Assembly (NCBI RefSeq): GCF_018336975.1
Contig: NZ_CP025572.1
Coordinates: forward strand, 2,556,639 to 2,620,638
Direction of reading: 5' to 3'
Origin: Marinomonas sp. CT5
GTDB lineage: Bacteria; Pseudomonadota; Gammaproteobacteria; Pseudomonadales; Marinomonadaceae
Length of the DNA: 64,000 nt
Of this stretch, positions 47,000-56,947 are shown in pieces. How positions within the stretch are numbered: position 1 is the stretch's first letter; each line of letters starts with the position of its first letter. The translations under genes were made by a program, and so were the position numbers. The notes beneath the pieces were generated by a model. That model worked only from the letters and a program-made list of their open reading frames with translations, had not been told where the DNA came from and did no database searches.

Positions 47000-48273
47000 T
47001 TGAACGTGATGATATGACATTTACTTTCGCTGAATATCAGCGCCGTTTAGATGAGTTGCGTGCTCGGATTGCCGAGCGTCGGCTGGACGCTATTGTGATT
47101 ACCGATCCAGAGAACATTGCCTATTTAACCGATTACCAAACAACGGGCTATTCCTTCTTTCAGGCGTTGGTGATTCCGCTCGAAAAAGAACCTTTCATGA
47201 TCACTCGAGCACTGGAGGAATCCAATATTTTCGCTCGAACATGGGTGGAATTAACCCGCCCCTACCCAGATACGGGTGATGCGATCCAAATGTTGGTGGA
47301 TGCACTGCGCGAGTTTGGTTTGGCGGATAAACGCATTGGTTATGAGCGCAATAGCTACTTCTTCCCGGCTTATCAACAGGATTGCATTCATACCACACTG
47401 AAAAACGCGAAGTTGATGGACTGTTTCGGCATTGTGGAAGAAGGTCGGATCTGTAAATCTCAAGAAGAAATCATGGTCATGCGCCGCGCTGCGCTTGCGA
47501 CTGAAGCGGGCATGAAAGCAGGCATAGAAGCCTGTCATCCGGGCATCACAGAAAACGAAATTGGTGCAGAAATCGCGGCCGCCATGTTTCGCGCTGGTGG
47601 CGAAACCCCAGCCGTTATGCCCTATGTCACTTCTGGCCCACGAACCATGATTGGCCACGCGACGTTTGAAGGACGCAAAGTCCAAGCGGGCGAACATGTG
47701 TTCTTAGAAGTCGGCGGCTGTTATCGACGCTACCATACCGCCATGATGCGCACCGTGATTCTAGGCGAATTGTCCGATGCCATGTATCAGTCCCAAGAAA
47801 TCATGAAGCGTGCGCTCAATGAAATCCATCGCGTAGTCCAACCGGGCATGACCGTGTCAGACGTGGATAACATGGTACGAAACATCATCATGGACAACCA
47901 AGTAGGCGCCAGTTTAATTACTCGCTCAGGTTATTCTATTGGTATCGCCTTTCCACCCAGCTGGGACGAAGGCTACATTATCAGTTTAAAACAAGGCAAT
48001 TCTGCCGTGCTAAAACCGGGCATGACCTTTCATATGATCCCATGGATGTGGGGCATCGAAGGTGATAAAACCTGTGGTATTTCTGATACTATCGAAATTA
48101 CCGAAGATGGTTGCCGTTCTTTCTTTACTTTGGATCGAGACTTCACTGTAAAGGCCGCAGCAATGGAAGCTCAAGAAAGCAACACCATAGATCTGTCGAG
48201 CACGGCACCTGTTAAAGAAAACACCAAGAAAACGAAATCGAACACCAAGCAAGCCGAAAAAGCGGCAAGCTAA
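46996..48273 (+). CDS. doeA: Ectoine hydrolase (M24 peptidase family, DoeA/EutD)
   Basis: 425 residues with the creatinase N-domain (1-165) and pita-bread M24 domain. The protein matches ectoine hydrolase in length and in FQALVIPLEKEPFM, MPYVTSGPRTMIGHATFEG and SGYSIGIAFPPSWDEG. Like other DoeA proteins it lacks the full metal-ligand set of the aminopeptidases. It opens the ectoine ring to N-acetyl-diaminobutyrate. The last 35 residues are a Lys/Thr/Ala-rich tail, longer than usual. Confidence 0.93.
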   Translation: MIERDDMTFTFAEYQRRLDELRARIAERRLDAIVITDPENIAYLTDYQTTGYSFFQALVIPLEKEPFMITRALEESNIFARTWVELTRPYPDTGDAIQMLVDALREFGLADKRIGYERNSYFFPAYQQDCIHTTLKNAKLMDCFGIVEEGRICKSQEEIMVMRRAALATEAGMKAGIEACHPGITENEIGAEIAAAMFRAGGETPAVMPYVTSGPRTMIGHATFEGRKVQAGEHVFLEVGGCYRRYHTAMMRTVILGELSDAMYQSQEIMKRALNEIHRVVQPGMTVSDVDNMVRNIIMDNQVGASLITRSGYSIGIAFPPSWDEGYIISLKQGNSAVLKPGMTFHMIPWMWGIEGDKTCGISDTIEITEDGCRSFFTLDRDFTVKAAAMEAQESNTIDLSSTAPVKENTKKTKSNTKQAEKAAS

Positions 48274-48285
48274 CAGGAGGTGACA

Positions 48286-49677
48286 ATGTTAACAGCAGCC
48301 AAGTTAGAAAGTGCGACATTAGACAGTGTGAACCCTACAACAGGCGAAGCGCTACCTTCTTATGTCGCGCTCACACTCGATGAAGCACAAACTGTCATCG
48401 ATAAAGTCGCCAATGGCTTCTTTGAATGGAAAAAACAAAGTTTTGCGAAACGTGCCGCATTCCTAAAAGCGGTTGCCATTTCACTGCGGGATAACAAACA
48501 CGAACTGGCGGATTTAATGGCGCTGGAAATGGGCAAACCCATCAAAGAAGGTGTGGCGGAAGTCGAGAAAAGTGCATGGTGTGCCGAATATTATGCGGAT
48601 AACGGTGAGGCCTTCCTAACGCCAGAAACCCTAGAGTCGGATGCCAGCCACAGCTATGTGCAGTACCCTCCGCTTGGCACGGTTTTGGGCATTTTGCCTT
48701 GGAATGCCCCTGTCTGGTTGGCTTTACGCTTTTTGGCGCCCGCTTTGATGGCGGGCAATACTTGTGTATTAAAGGCCGATCCGAATGTCCCTGCGACAGC
48801 AAACAAACTGGTTGAATGTTTTTATCACGCGGGGATTCCTGAAAATGTGGTGGCGAACTTAGCCGTGGCCAATTCGGTCGCCAGTAAAATGATCGACCAC
48901 CCAAAAGTCAAAGCGGTTTCTTTTACCGGCTCAAGTAAAGCGGGACAATTTATTGCATCACAAGCGGCCGCTGGGTTAAAACCGGCGGTATTGGAATTGG
49001 GCGGTTCTGACCCTTGCATTCTGATGGCCGATGCGGATCTAGAAAAAGCGCTGGATATTATCACCCTCTCGCGCATGATTAATGCGGGTCAATCCTGCAT
49101 TGCCGTGAAACGTTTATTCGTCGAAAAGTCTATTTATAGCGAAGTTTGTGACGGACTGAGAGAACGCTTTAGCAAGCTAAAATGCGGTGACCCAAGAGAT
49201 CAAAGCAATAACCTTGGTCCATTAGCAAGGGAAGACCTACGCGATCAGTTACATCATCAAGTGTGCCAAAGCATTGATGCTGGAGCCCGCTGTTTAACCG
49301 GTGGCGACCTACCTTCTCGTTCTGGCTTCTTTTATCCTCCAACCCTGTTGGTCGATGTAAAACCGGGCATGGCCGTGTTTGAAGAAGAAACCTTTGGCCC
49401 TGTACTCAGCGTGACGCCGATTGACGCCATTGATGATGCATTGGAACTGGCTAACGACACCGAATATGGACTCGGTGCCAGTATTTGGACTCAAAGCCAA
49501 ACCGACATTGATCAAGCGGTTGAAACACTGCAATCCGGTCAAATCGCCGTCAATGGCATCGTTAAAAGTGACCCAAGATTGCCATCGGGTGGCATTGGGA
49601 AATCAGGCTATGGCCGTGAACTTGGCCCACAAGGCATACGCGAATTTGTGAATGTTCAACAAGTCTGGATCGCTTAA
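48286..49677 (+). CDS. doeC: Aldehyde dehydrogenase of ectoine catabolism (DoeC type)
   Basis: 463 residues of the NAD(P)-dependent aldehyde dehydrogenase superfamily. FTGSSKAG is the nucleotide loop, ELGGSDPC carries the general-base Glu, and AGQSCIAVKR the nucleophilic Cys. In the pathway it oxidises aspartate semialdehyde to aspartate. AGGAGG lies 5 nt before the ATG at 48286, better than the GTG two codons earlier. A terminator closes the operon. Confidence 0.88.
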   Translation: MLTAAKLESATLDSVNPTTGEALPSYVALTLDEAQTVIDKVANGFFEWKKQSFAKRAAFLKAVAISLRDNKHELADLMALEMGKPIKEGVAEVEKSAWCAEYYADNGEAFLTPETLESDASHSYVQYPPLGTVLGILPWNAPVWLALRFLAPALMAGNTCVLKADPNVPATANKLVECFYHAGIPENVVANLAVANSVASKMIDHPKVKAVSFTGSSKAGQFIASQAAAGLKPAVLELGGSDPCILMADADLEKALDIITLSRMINAGQSCIAVKRLFVEKSIYSEVCDGLRERFSKLKCGDPRDQSNNLGPLAREDLRDQLHHQVCQSIDAGARCLTGGDLPSRSGFFYPPTLLVDVKPGMAVFEEETFGPVLSVTPIDAIDDALELANDTEYGLGASIWTQSQTDIDQAVETLQSGQIAVNGIVKSDPRLPSGGIGKSGYGRELGPQGIREFVNVQQVWIA

Positions 49678-49703
49678 AAATCTACTTAGTAATCTCCCTC
49701 TCA

Positions 49704-49730
49704 AGAGCCTCAATCGAGGCTCTATTTTAT
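49704..49730 (+). terminator. Terminator after the ectoine operon
   Basis: AGAGCCTC (49704-49711) pairs with GAGGCTCT (49716-49723), loop AATC, followed by ATTTTAT. Confidence 0.85.
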
Positions 49731-50009
49731 CCTGCTGATAAAACCACTGCCTGCCTCTACTAAAAAACTAATTCATTCATCTCTTTATGATCTCTATGTA
49801 ATCTGTTTGAATAAAGGAATAAAAGTGCAAGAAAATAAGCAAGGTATTCTGTTCAATTCACTTTTTTTATACAGAATAAATAATAATATTGAGAAGTTAA
49901 CTCAATAAATTTTTTTCTAAAAAATTGTCACATAACCTAGAAAATGTCTCTAAAGGTTCACAAAGAATTCATATTCTAACCAGCTATTCATTTATTTTTG
50001 GAGTTCAAA
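49731..50009. other. AT-rich spacer before the ArnT-like gene
   Basis: No gene seen. The right end holds TTTGGAG, the ribosome site of the next gene. Confidence 0.5.
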
Positions 50010-51737
50010 TTGCGTGATGTCAATTTAATAAAGTGGTATGCCTCTGCTCCTTGGAAAATAATTTTACTGATTTCTATTGCCTTGGTTGTCTTCAGCGGGT
50101 TATTCAACCACGATGTCTGGACGCCTGATGAACCCCGTGTAGCGGCCATCGTGAAAAATATGTACCTTTCTGGTAATTTTATTATTCCCCAATTTGCAGA
50201 CATTCCCTTCGTTGAAAAGCCTCCATTATTTTTTATCTTTGCTGTTTCTCTAATGCACTTAACGGGCTTAGATCCAGTGATGGCAGGACGACTAGGCCTT
50301 GCAGTATTCTGTTTGGGTTCTTTAGCGGTTACCTTTCGTCTAGCATGTCTGATCAGAAACCGAGAATACGCTTGGGTCAGCCTTGGCGTGCTAGCAACAT
50401 TAGAAGGTTTTATCGTAAATTTTCATTGGTTACGTGTTGATGCTGCACTGGTGTTTACTTCTATTGCGGCTATTTGGGCCTTTGCCGAAGCCTATCTCAA
50501 TTTAAAGATGCGCTATCTGTTATTAGCTGGGGCATTAACTGGACTTGCTTTTTTAAGCAAAGGCCCTATTGCGATTGCTATTTGCATCGCACCGGCTTGG
50601 TTAGCGCTTTTTATGCGCTATGTGTATTTAAGAAAGCATGAAAACACTTATCAATCCCCACCTTGGAAAACGGTTGCTCTTTATCATTTTACCGCTCTGC
50701 TCATCATGTGTTTGGTGATTGGTGCTTGGGTCTACCCTTTTTATCTGCAGGCGTCGCCTGAACTTTGGCATGCTTGGTTCTGGGAAAATCAAGTGGGTCG
50801 CATGACAGGAGCATCGACAGGAACATTAGGTCATAATCATCAAGGCGAGCCATTTTTTTATGTCAGTGGTATTTTTGAATACAGCTTTCCTTGGATAATA
50901 TTTTTAGCTATCAGCTTAATTATTTCGGCAAAAAAACTGATCACACGATCTCATATACATTGGGTCGAAGCATTTCTATTTTTCTGGTTTATATTTGCCG
51001 TAGTGATTTTATCTTATTCATCTACCAAACGTTCTATGTATCTAGCACCTTTGACGCCTTTGTTTGCATTATTAGCAGCAGATGTCGCAATGAAAATACA
51101 AGGAAGCTGGGTAACTTGGTATCGGCGTCTTTGCTTAACCATAATGCTATTACTTCTAGCCATCTTTGCGGTAACACCTTTATGGGTTAAGCATTTGCCA
51201 AGCGATAAAATTCCAACAGCTCTGATGGAATGGCTCAGCACCTGGCAAATGACCGCACTTTGGGTCATATTGGCCATTGCCCTGATGATAAAAGTAGAAG
51301 CTACTCGTTGGCCTAACTGGACAAAATTGGCCCTCATTACCAGTTTATTTTTTACTGCTAATTTTTATCATCTGTTTGTCGCTATAGACATTGCCAAAGA
51401 TATGAAAAAAGACCTACATACACTCGTGCAACAAATTCCGGATGAAAAACGCGCTCGCACTGCAGGCATTCGATTTACAGAAACCATGTCTTCCATCTTT
51501 TATCTTTATGAAGAGTGGCCCGTTCCATTAGTCGATAAAGAGCGTGCAAAACGCATTCTAGAAGGCAAAGATAAAGACTATGAATATTTACTTATTGACC
51601 GAAACAACACGTTACAAGAACCATTAAGCTATATTGGTTTGTCCAATGATATACCTTATGAAGTACTGGTCATTGGCCATCCTCGTAGTGATAAAGTCAA
51701 AGATGCCGTATTTTGGCTAAAGGGAAGTGTTAACTAA
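50010..51737 (+). CDS. ArnT/PMT-family membrane glycosyltransferase
   Basis: 575 residues with about twelve membrane helices of the GT-C type. The first periplasmic loop has WTPDEPRVAAI (the acidic pair that binds the lipid-linked sugar) and FVEKPPLFF, as in ArnT. It transfers a polyprenyl-phosphate sugar to an outer acceptor, possibly lipid A; no other arn genes are nearby, so the donor is unknown. A TTG at 50010 lies 6 nt after TTTGGAG and is my chosen start; another TTG at 49998 lies inside that site. Confidence 0.85.
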   Translation: MRDVNLIKWYASAPWKIILLISIALVVFSGLFNHDVWTPDEPRVAAIVKNMYLSGNFIIPQFADIPFVEKPPLFFIFAVSLMHLTGLDPVMAGRLGLAVFCLGSLAVTFRLACLIRNREYAWVSLGVLATLEGFIVNFHWLRVDAALVFTSIAAIWAFAEAYLNLKMRYLLLAGALTGLAFLSKGPIAIAICIAPAWLALFMRYVYLRKHENTYQSPPWKTVALYHFTALLIMCLVIGAWVYPFYLQASPELWHAWFWENQVGRMTGASTGTLGHNHQGEPFFYVSGIFEYSFPWIIFLAISLIISAKKLITRSHIHWVEAFLFFWFIFAVVILSYSSTKRSMYLAPLTPLFALLAADVAMKIQGSWVTWYRRLCLTIMLLLLAIFAVTPLWVKHLPSDKIPTALMEWLSTWQMTALWVILAIALMIKVEATRWPNWTKLALITSLFFTANFYHLFVAIDIAKDMKKDLHTLVQQIPDEKRARTAGIRFTETMSSIFYLYEEWPVPLVDKERAKRILEGKDKDYEYLLIDRNNTLQEPLSYIGLSNDIPYEVLVIGHPRSDKVKDAVFWLKGSVN

Positions 51738-51775
51738 AACAGCTATTTTCCGATTTGAGAAAAGGGTCGAGAGGA

Positions 51776-51828
51776 CTCCATAACCTTTTATTAAGCGTAT
51801 CGAAATGAGCAGATAAAAGGCTATGGAG
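51776..51828. terminator. Long imperfect hairpin between converging genes
   Basis: A 16-bp stem with one mismatch (51776-51791 with 51813-51828) and a 21-nt loop. No clear T run follows on the plus side, so terminator function is uncertain. Confidence 0.45.
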
Positions 51829-51862
51829 AAAATAAGGCACATACACGAGCCCTATTTGAACG

Positions 51863-52420
51863 TTAGAGAGTTGCAGTAAATACTTTAGAGAAGCTGGTTT
51901 TTTCTTGAATATCGATATTTAGGCGCAATCGGCGAGAAATATCACTGGCAGAGAAAATACCACGGATCTTATGATTTTCACGGTCGAGAACCAAACAGTG
52001 GCGTTCACCGTTGTTTTTCAAGGCATTAATTACATCTGAAATGCTCGCTTTGGAAATGTCCTGCCAATCTAATGCTTTTAGGTTCTTTTTAGCCGTCATA
52101 AGATCAGCGACGACAATTTCAGACCGCTCTATGCCCTCAGACACTTTCTGTACAATTTTGCGTTCGATAATATCATCAGAGCTGACCACTCCAATAAACT
52201 GTTTCTTATCATCGATCACAAACTTCAAACGCACGTGTTCTTTTTGCATAAGTTCTTTGGCGGTAAGTACTGGTAATGTGGACTCAACAACCAAAGGTTT
52301 GTTGTCTTGGAAATCAGTGAAAAAAAGTAATGCAGAAGATTCTATTGTAAGATCGAAATTCTCTTCAGGCCAAGCCAATTCATCAATGTCGGTTGTTGGG
52401 TAAAAGTCTAGTTTTTTCAT
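51863..52420 (-). CDS. CBS-domain pair protein
   Basis: 185 residues, two CBS modules (about 40-105 and 115-175). Module hallmarks are RLKFVIDDKKQFIGVVSSDD and HCLVLDRENHKIRGIFSASD. No enzyme domain is fused. Such proteins sense adenosine ligands and regulate a partner; the partner is unknown. Confidence 0.85.
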   Translation of the reverse strand: MKKLDFYPTTDIDELAWPEENFDLTIESSALLFFTDFQDNKPLVVESTLPVLTAKELMQKEHVRLKFVIDDKKQFIGVVSSDDIIERKIVQKVSEGIERSEIVVADLMTAKKNLKALDWQDISKASISDVINALKNNGERHCLVLDRENHKIRGIFSASDISRRLRLNIDIQEKTSFSKVFTATL

Positions 52421-52736
52421 ATAAAGGCACTCCGTAGCGCGGTCAAATCATAAATCTAATATGGAATGTATCTACCCATAATCATAACTAATCATTTTGT
52501 TTAGAGTAATAGATTGCTACTAAAAATAACAATTGCAAATTTCAAGAGCAATACTAATCGTATCCTCCTGCTATTTTCAGCATACACCAAGACAAAAACA
52601 TACCCAATGGGCGGATCTAATTGTTTGTATTCGTTTTTTTATCTTTAGGTTAACGCAAAAATATTCGAACAGCGCTATCTGGCAATGGTAAAGTGACGCA
52701 CTATTTAAATTGCTAGGCCATGATAACGGGGTAAAA
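52421..52736. other. Intergenic region between divergent genes
   Basis: 316 bp holding the promoters of the CBS gene and the peptidase gene; no gene or clear regulatory motif was identified. Confidence 0.5.
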
Positions 52737-54050
52737 ATGAACACAATCAGCCAACAATACAAGATGAAAGGAATGCTCATTACCAATCATGAACTGGAAG
52801 TTCCTTTGGATTGGCATTCATCTAGCCATAGCGACAAAATTACGTTGTTTGCTCGTGAGGTGGTGGATGTCACCCGCGCTGATGAAGAGCTGCCGTTACT
52901 ACTGTTTTTGCAAGGTGGCCCTGGTGGTAAGTCCCCTCGCCCCATGCCAGGCTCACCACCCTGGATGGCAGAAGCACTAAAAACGCACCGTGTCATTTTA
53001 ATTGACCAGCGTGGCACAGGCCGCAGTAGCCGCATCGATACCAATCTCATCAGCAAATTGTCTGCTGAAGAAGGCCGTGATTATCTACTGAAATTCCGCG
53101 CTGACAGCATAGTGGCCGATTGCGAACATTTACGCAAAACCGTGTATGGCGGACGATTATTTGAAACCTTAGGGCAAAGCTACGGCGGATTTATCACCTT
53201 GGCGTATTTATCATATGCACCTGAAGGTCTAGCGGCGTGCTATGTCACTGGTGGATTAGCAGGTTTAGAGGAATCGGCGCAAGAGGTGTACCAGTTAACG
53301 TACCAGCGCGTGATCGAGAAAAACCAAGAGTACTACGCTCGCTACCCAGAAGACGCCAAGGTCATGGCAAAGATTGCAAAGTGCTTAACTGACGACAAAG
53401 TGCTATTACCTGATGGTGATCAACTTACCTTAGAACGATTCCAAAGCATTGGTATTTTGTTGGGCATGGGACCGGGGATTGATCAAGTGCATTGGTTAAT
53501 CGATGAAGCGTTTGCAGGCAGTGATAAGAACACACTCAGTGATGTATTTTTAGAACAAGTGATGAATCATACCAACTATCATGAAGGACCACTTTTCGCC
53601 GTCATCCATGAAAGCATTTATGGTCAAGCCAACAAGAAAACTGGCTGGGCCGCTCAACAACTGCGTGAACAATTCAGTGAGTTTGATGCGTCCCATTCGC
53701 CGCTTATGCTAACGGGCGAAATGATGTATCCATGGATGTTTGAACAAATCTCATCCTTGCGTCCTTTTGCTGGTGCAGCAATTGCCCTCGCCGATTATCA
53801 AGATTATGCGCCTTTATACGATCTGGAAAAGCTTGCACAAAATAAAGTACCTGTAGTCGCAGCGGTATATCACAACGATATGTATGTGCCACGAGAACTG
53901 TCTTTAAAAACCGCCAAGCAAGTAGCCAACACCCAAGTATGGATTACCAACAGCTACGAGCACGATGGCGTACGACAATCACCCGAAGTGTTCTGCAAAC
54001 TACGCGAGTTACTGCTAGATCAAGGAGGTCCGTTAAAAGCCAAAAAATAA
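52737..54050 (+). CDS. Alpha/beta-hydrolase, S33 prolyl aminopeptidase type
   Basis: 437 residues. Oxyanion motif LQGGPGGKSPRP, RGTGRSSRID, nucleophile elbow GQSYGGF and late EHDGVR with the catalytic His. The arrangement and cap domain match proline iminopeptidases of the S33 family. No signal peptide, hence cytoplasmic. The ATG at 52737 gives the natural N-terminus; an in-frame ATG 27 bp earlier is less likely. Confidence 0.88.
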   Translation: MNTISQQYKMKGMLITNHELEVPLDWHSSSHSDKITLFAREVVDVTRADEELPLLLFLQGGPGGKSPRPMPGSPPWMAEALKTHRVILIDQRGTGRSSRIDTNLISKLSAEEGRDYLLKFRADSIVADCEHLRKTVYGGRLFETLGQSYGGFITLAYLSYAPEGLAACYVTGGLAGLEESAQEVYQLTYQRVIEKNQEYYARYPEDAKVMAKIAKCLTDDKVLLPDGDQLTLERFQSIGILLGMGPGIDQVHWLIDEAFAGSDKNTLSDVFLEQVMNHTNYHEGPLFAVIHESIYGQANKKTGWAAQQLREQFSEFDASHSPLMLTGEMMYPWMFEQISSLRPFAGAAIALADYQDYAPLYDLEKLAQNKVPVVAAVYHNDMYVPRELSLKTAKQVANTQVWITNSYEHDGVRQSPEVFCKLRELLLDQGGPLKAKK

Positions 54051-54143
54051 ATTGCGCAGACAATTATGCAATTGTTCCCCATTCTCTACCGCCTCAAAGC
54101 GCTAAGATCAGAACATTGCTCACACATTAATTAGGAGTTTTTT

Positions 54144-54677
54144 ATGGGTCACCCACTGAATTTAAGCGTAAACAACATTCAAGGCGAGAGCGTCGACCTC
54201 TCCACATACCAAGGCAAAACCGTTCTTATTGTGAATGTGGCTTCAAAATGTGGTTTAACACCACAGTACGAAGGTCTTGAAGCTTTGTACAAGAAGTACC
54301 ACGAACAAGGTTTGGAAATTCTTGGCTTCCCTGCGAATGACTTCGCTGGACAAGAACCGGGTAGCGATGCCGAAATCCAAGAGTTTTGTAGCCTAACTTA
54401 CGACGTGACCTTCCCAATGTTCAGTAAGATTGTGGTAACCGGTGAAGACAAGCACCCTTTGTACAAAGGCTTGATTGAGGCGGCTCCAGTGACACCAAAC
54501 CGCGAAGCCATGGAGAAGATGCTGGCAGGACATAAAATCGAAGCGACCAAAGCACCAGAAGTGGTTTGGAACTTTGAAAAATTCCTAGTCACAAAAGATG
54601 GCAAAGTAGAACGTTTCTCTCCAGATGTCACACCGAAAGATGATGCATTAGTAGCGGCTATTGAAGCCGATCTATAA
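54144..54677 (+). CDS. btuE: Glutathione peroxidase (BtuE type)
   Basis: 177 residues. Peroxidatic Cys36 in NVASKCGLT, then GFPANDFAGQEPG (the Gln of the tetrad) and VVWNFEKFLV (Trp and Asn). It reduces hydroperoxides, in bacteria mostly with thioredoxin. TTAGGAG precedes the ATG. Confidence 0.93.
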   Translation: MGHPLNLSVNNIQGESVDLSTYQGKTVLIVNVASKCGLTPQYEGLEALYKKYHEQGLEILGFPANDFAGQEPGSDAEIQEFCSLTYDVTFPMFSKIVVTGEDKHPLYKGLIEAAPVTPNREAMEKMLAGHKIEATKAPEVVWNFEKFLVTKDGKVERFSPDVTPKDDALVAAIEADL

Positions 54678-54686
54678 GTCTTTTCA

Positions 54687-54716
54687 AGCAAGCCATTGTT
54701 AGTGCAGTGGCTTGCT
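54687..54716. terminator. Convergent terminator after the peroxidase gene
   Basis: A 12-bp stem with one G-T pair (54687-54698 with 54705-54716), loop TTAGTG. Confidence 0.65.
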
Positions 54717-54724
54717 GCCCTTTC

Positions 54725-55462
54725 CTACTGAGTCATTCTTAACTGCCGAATGGCTTTCATACGACGCCATTTCTTGCCATTCAACTTTTTATAAATCCAC
54801 AAACAGCCAATATCAAAGCCGAAATAGAAAACACTAATACCACTAGGTGGGTTACTGCTGGTGATAAAATCAATTTTCGAAAACCAAGTATCTGGCCACA
54901 GCCAACACTGGTAATAAGTGCCAAGCAATTCTAAATACACTACCATGAAAAACATAATAAGAAAGAACAGCTCGTTATCTGGTTTTCTTCTTAAAAAATA
55001 CACTACGCCCAACATGCAAAGAAAGCCAAACACGTCTTTATCAAACACCAACCATAGGATTGAATAGACAATCATCCCCCAATACAGCAACGACACCACA
55101 CGGGCTTTGTTTGCTTGGATACATTTTTCTTTTTGAATATAAAACACAGCCGCATAGACCAAACTATGACCAAGCGGCACATACAAAGGAACGTTTTCAA
55201 GTCGGTATTCGTACATTCCCAAAAGCAGAGAGAACACCACCTCACCAAGCAATGCCATGACAACACCGTACAGCATCAGCTTTTTAATTTTACGGGTCAC
55301 GCGTAAATACACCCACGCAAAAAACAGCAATACTAAGCCATTGGTAATCCACTGGTTAAAGTAAACTTGCGCAGCCACTGTTTTGCTGTCAATGAACAGC
55401 CCGAGCCATAACACTAGCAATACGGGAAGATAAATAGAGGTAAATTGCAGTTTTGAAGTCAT
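54725..55462 (-). CDS. Polytopic inner-membrane protein, function unknown
   Basis: 245 residues from the ATG at 55462 (longer frames open from GTG 55498 or ATG 55483; none has a good ribosome site). About seven or eight hydrophobic helices fill the protein, ending in a basic tail (NGKKWRRMKAIRQ). I do not recognise the family. It lies 3' of the AraC regulator gene on the same strand. Confidence 0.6.
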   Translation of the reverse strand: MTSKLQFTSIYLPVLLVLWLGLFIDSKTVAAQVYFNQWITNGLVLLFFAWVYLRVTRKIKKLMLYGVVMALLGEVVFSLLLGMYEYRLENVPLYVPLGHSLVYAAVFYIQKEKCIQANKARVVSLLYWGMIVYSILWLVFDKDVFGFLCMLGVVYFLRRKPDNELFFLIMFFMVVYLELLGTYYQCWLWPDTWFSKIDFITSSNPPSGISVFYFGFDIGCLWIYKKLNGKKWRRMKAIRQLRMTQ

Positions 55463-55514
55463 GTTTGAATGATAAGGAAACATGGCGCATGGCACCACTA
55501 AAAATACACACAGC

Positions 55515-56291
55515 TTATGTTAATTGCTTGCGATGAATATAATGCTTTGGGGTAACTCCCGCGATTAACTGACACTCACGCGTCATATGCGCTTGATCCG
55601 AAAAGCCGAATTCGATAGCAAGCTCAGCCAACTTCCTATGATTTTCTACATTTTTTAAAGCCAACAAAACGGCTCGCACTCTTCGCAATCGCTGAAAGTA
55701 TTTTGGCGACATACCCAAACGGCATTGAAACTGACGCTCTATTTGACGCTGGCTAAGTGGGAGCATATCTAATAAATCTACCCTAGAAGATTGCTGCAAC
55801 AAATCTACCGCTTTCAGCACAGGATCATGGTCATCGGTCATGCTAACAACTCTCTGATAAAAAGCTTTATTCAACAAATCGATACGTTCTTGAAAACTCA
55901 AACCTTCTTTTAATTGCATCAATAAAGATTGAATAAATTCAGACGCTTCCAGTGAGTCAGTCGTGCCTTGTTGTTTTACCAATTTTGTCTGGAATAAGCG
56001 CCCCATTCCAGGCTGAAAACGCACACCAACTAAATCCGTTCCAGATGGCAAATGAATAAGATGAGCATGTTGATTCGTTGCTTGGAACATCACCTGATCT
56101 TGGAGGGCTTGCTGATCGATCTTTACTGGCACTCCGCCAAGATTAAACAAGATGCCACTACCCGCATCCGCTACCAAACGGCGAGTAACACCTTGTTTAT
56201 CTATTGGGACTTGTGCAGACCAAATGGCTTGCAACCACAAAGAAAGAAGCCCTTGAGGAAAATAGATATCAAACAACAAGGGCGATGACAT
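55515..56291 (-). CDS. AraC-family transcriptional regulator
   Basis: 258 residues. The C-terminal third has the two helix-turn-helix motifs (LPLSQRQIERQFQ and LAIEFGFSDQAHMTRE). The N-terminal half resembles DUF6597-type sensory domains. The ATG at 56291 has GAGAGG upstream. It is separated by 39 bp from the AhpD-like gene, which it may control. Confidence 0.87.
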   Translation of the reverse strand: MSSPLLFDIYFPQGLLSLWLQAIWSAQVPIDKQGVTRRLVADAGSGILFNLGGVPVKIDQQALQDQVMFQATNQHAHLIHLPSGTDLVGVRFQPGMGRLFQTKLVKQQGTTDSLEASEFIQSLLMQLKEGLSFQERIDLLNKAFYQRVVSMTDDHDPVLKAVDLLQQSSRVDLLDMLPLSQRQIERQFQCRLGMSPKYFQRLRRVRAVLLALKNVENHRKLAELAIEFGFSDQAHMTRECQLIAGVTPKHYIHRKQLT

Positions 56292-56330
56292 GTTAATCCT
56301 CTCACTCACGGTGAACAGAAACGCCTTAAT

Positions 56331-56786
56331 TTAGCGAAAACTGCCGACCTCAGGTTTAAACACTTTTACAATTCGATTCCAACTAGAAATAGCATTTATC
56401 GCAATCGTTAAATAGGTTAATCCAGATTCACCGAAATTGGCTAACATTTCTTCGTAATATACGTCATCAACAGAACGACCGGCAACAATGTGCTCTGCCC
56501 AAGCCAAAGCCTGACGCTCTTGCTCTGAAAATAGTGGCGAGTCTTGCCATGCACTTAAGGCAATTATTCTCTCGTGCTTTTCCCCCATTTCGAGAGCTTG
56601 TGTGCTATGCATATCCAAACAAAAAGCACATTGGTTTATTTGTGACACACGAAGCTTCACTAGCTCTAAAGTCATCTTACCTAAGCTTTGTATTTGTGCG
56701 AATTGCTTGCCTAAGATGTCTTCTTGCTTCAGTAAAAGCTCTATCGCTTGCGGTGCAGCAGCATAATAGTTGATACGTTTTAACAT
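56331..56786 (-). CDS. Carboxymuconolactone decarboxylase/AhpD-like protein
   Basis: 151 residues. The redox motif Cys53-x-x-Cys56 with His60 (QCAFCLDMHS) marks the AhpD-like hydroperoxidases. The AraC-type gene follows on the same strand, a common pair. Confidence 0.9.
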   Translation of the reverse strand: MLKRINYYAAAPQAIELLLKQEDILGKQFAQIQSLGKMTLELVKLRVSQINQCAFCLDMHSTQALEMGEKHERIIALSAWQDSPLFSEQERQALAWAEHIVAGRSVDDVYYEEMLANFGESGLTYLTIAINAISSWNRIVKVFKPEVGSFR

Positions 56787-56875
56787 AACGAGATCTCCAA
56801 AGAATACATTTGAAGTTCAATCCTAACGATCGAAAAGCTGTATTTATTGAAGGAATTCGACATTCGACAAGAAAA

Positions 56876-56927
56876 GAATAAAACACACCAAACTGATGAG
56901 AGGGTATCAGCTCAGCGTGTTTTATTT
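56876..56927 (-). terminator. Terminator after the YjiH-type transporter
   Basis: Outer arms AATAAAACAC and GTGTTTTATT and inner arms CTGAT/ATCAG form a long interrupted hairpin, followed on the minus strand by CTTTTCTTGTC. Confidence 0.6.
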
Positions 56928-56947
56928 CGCTTTCTCAATGAAATCGT

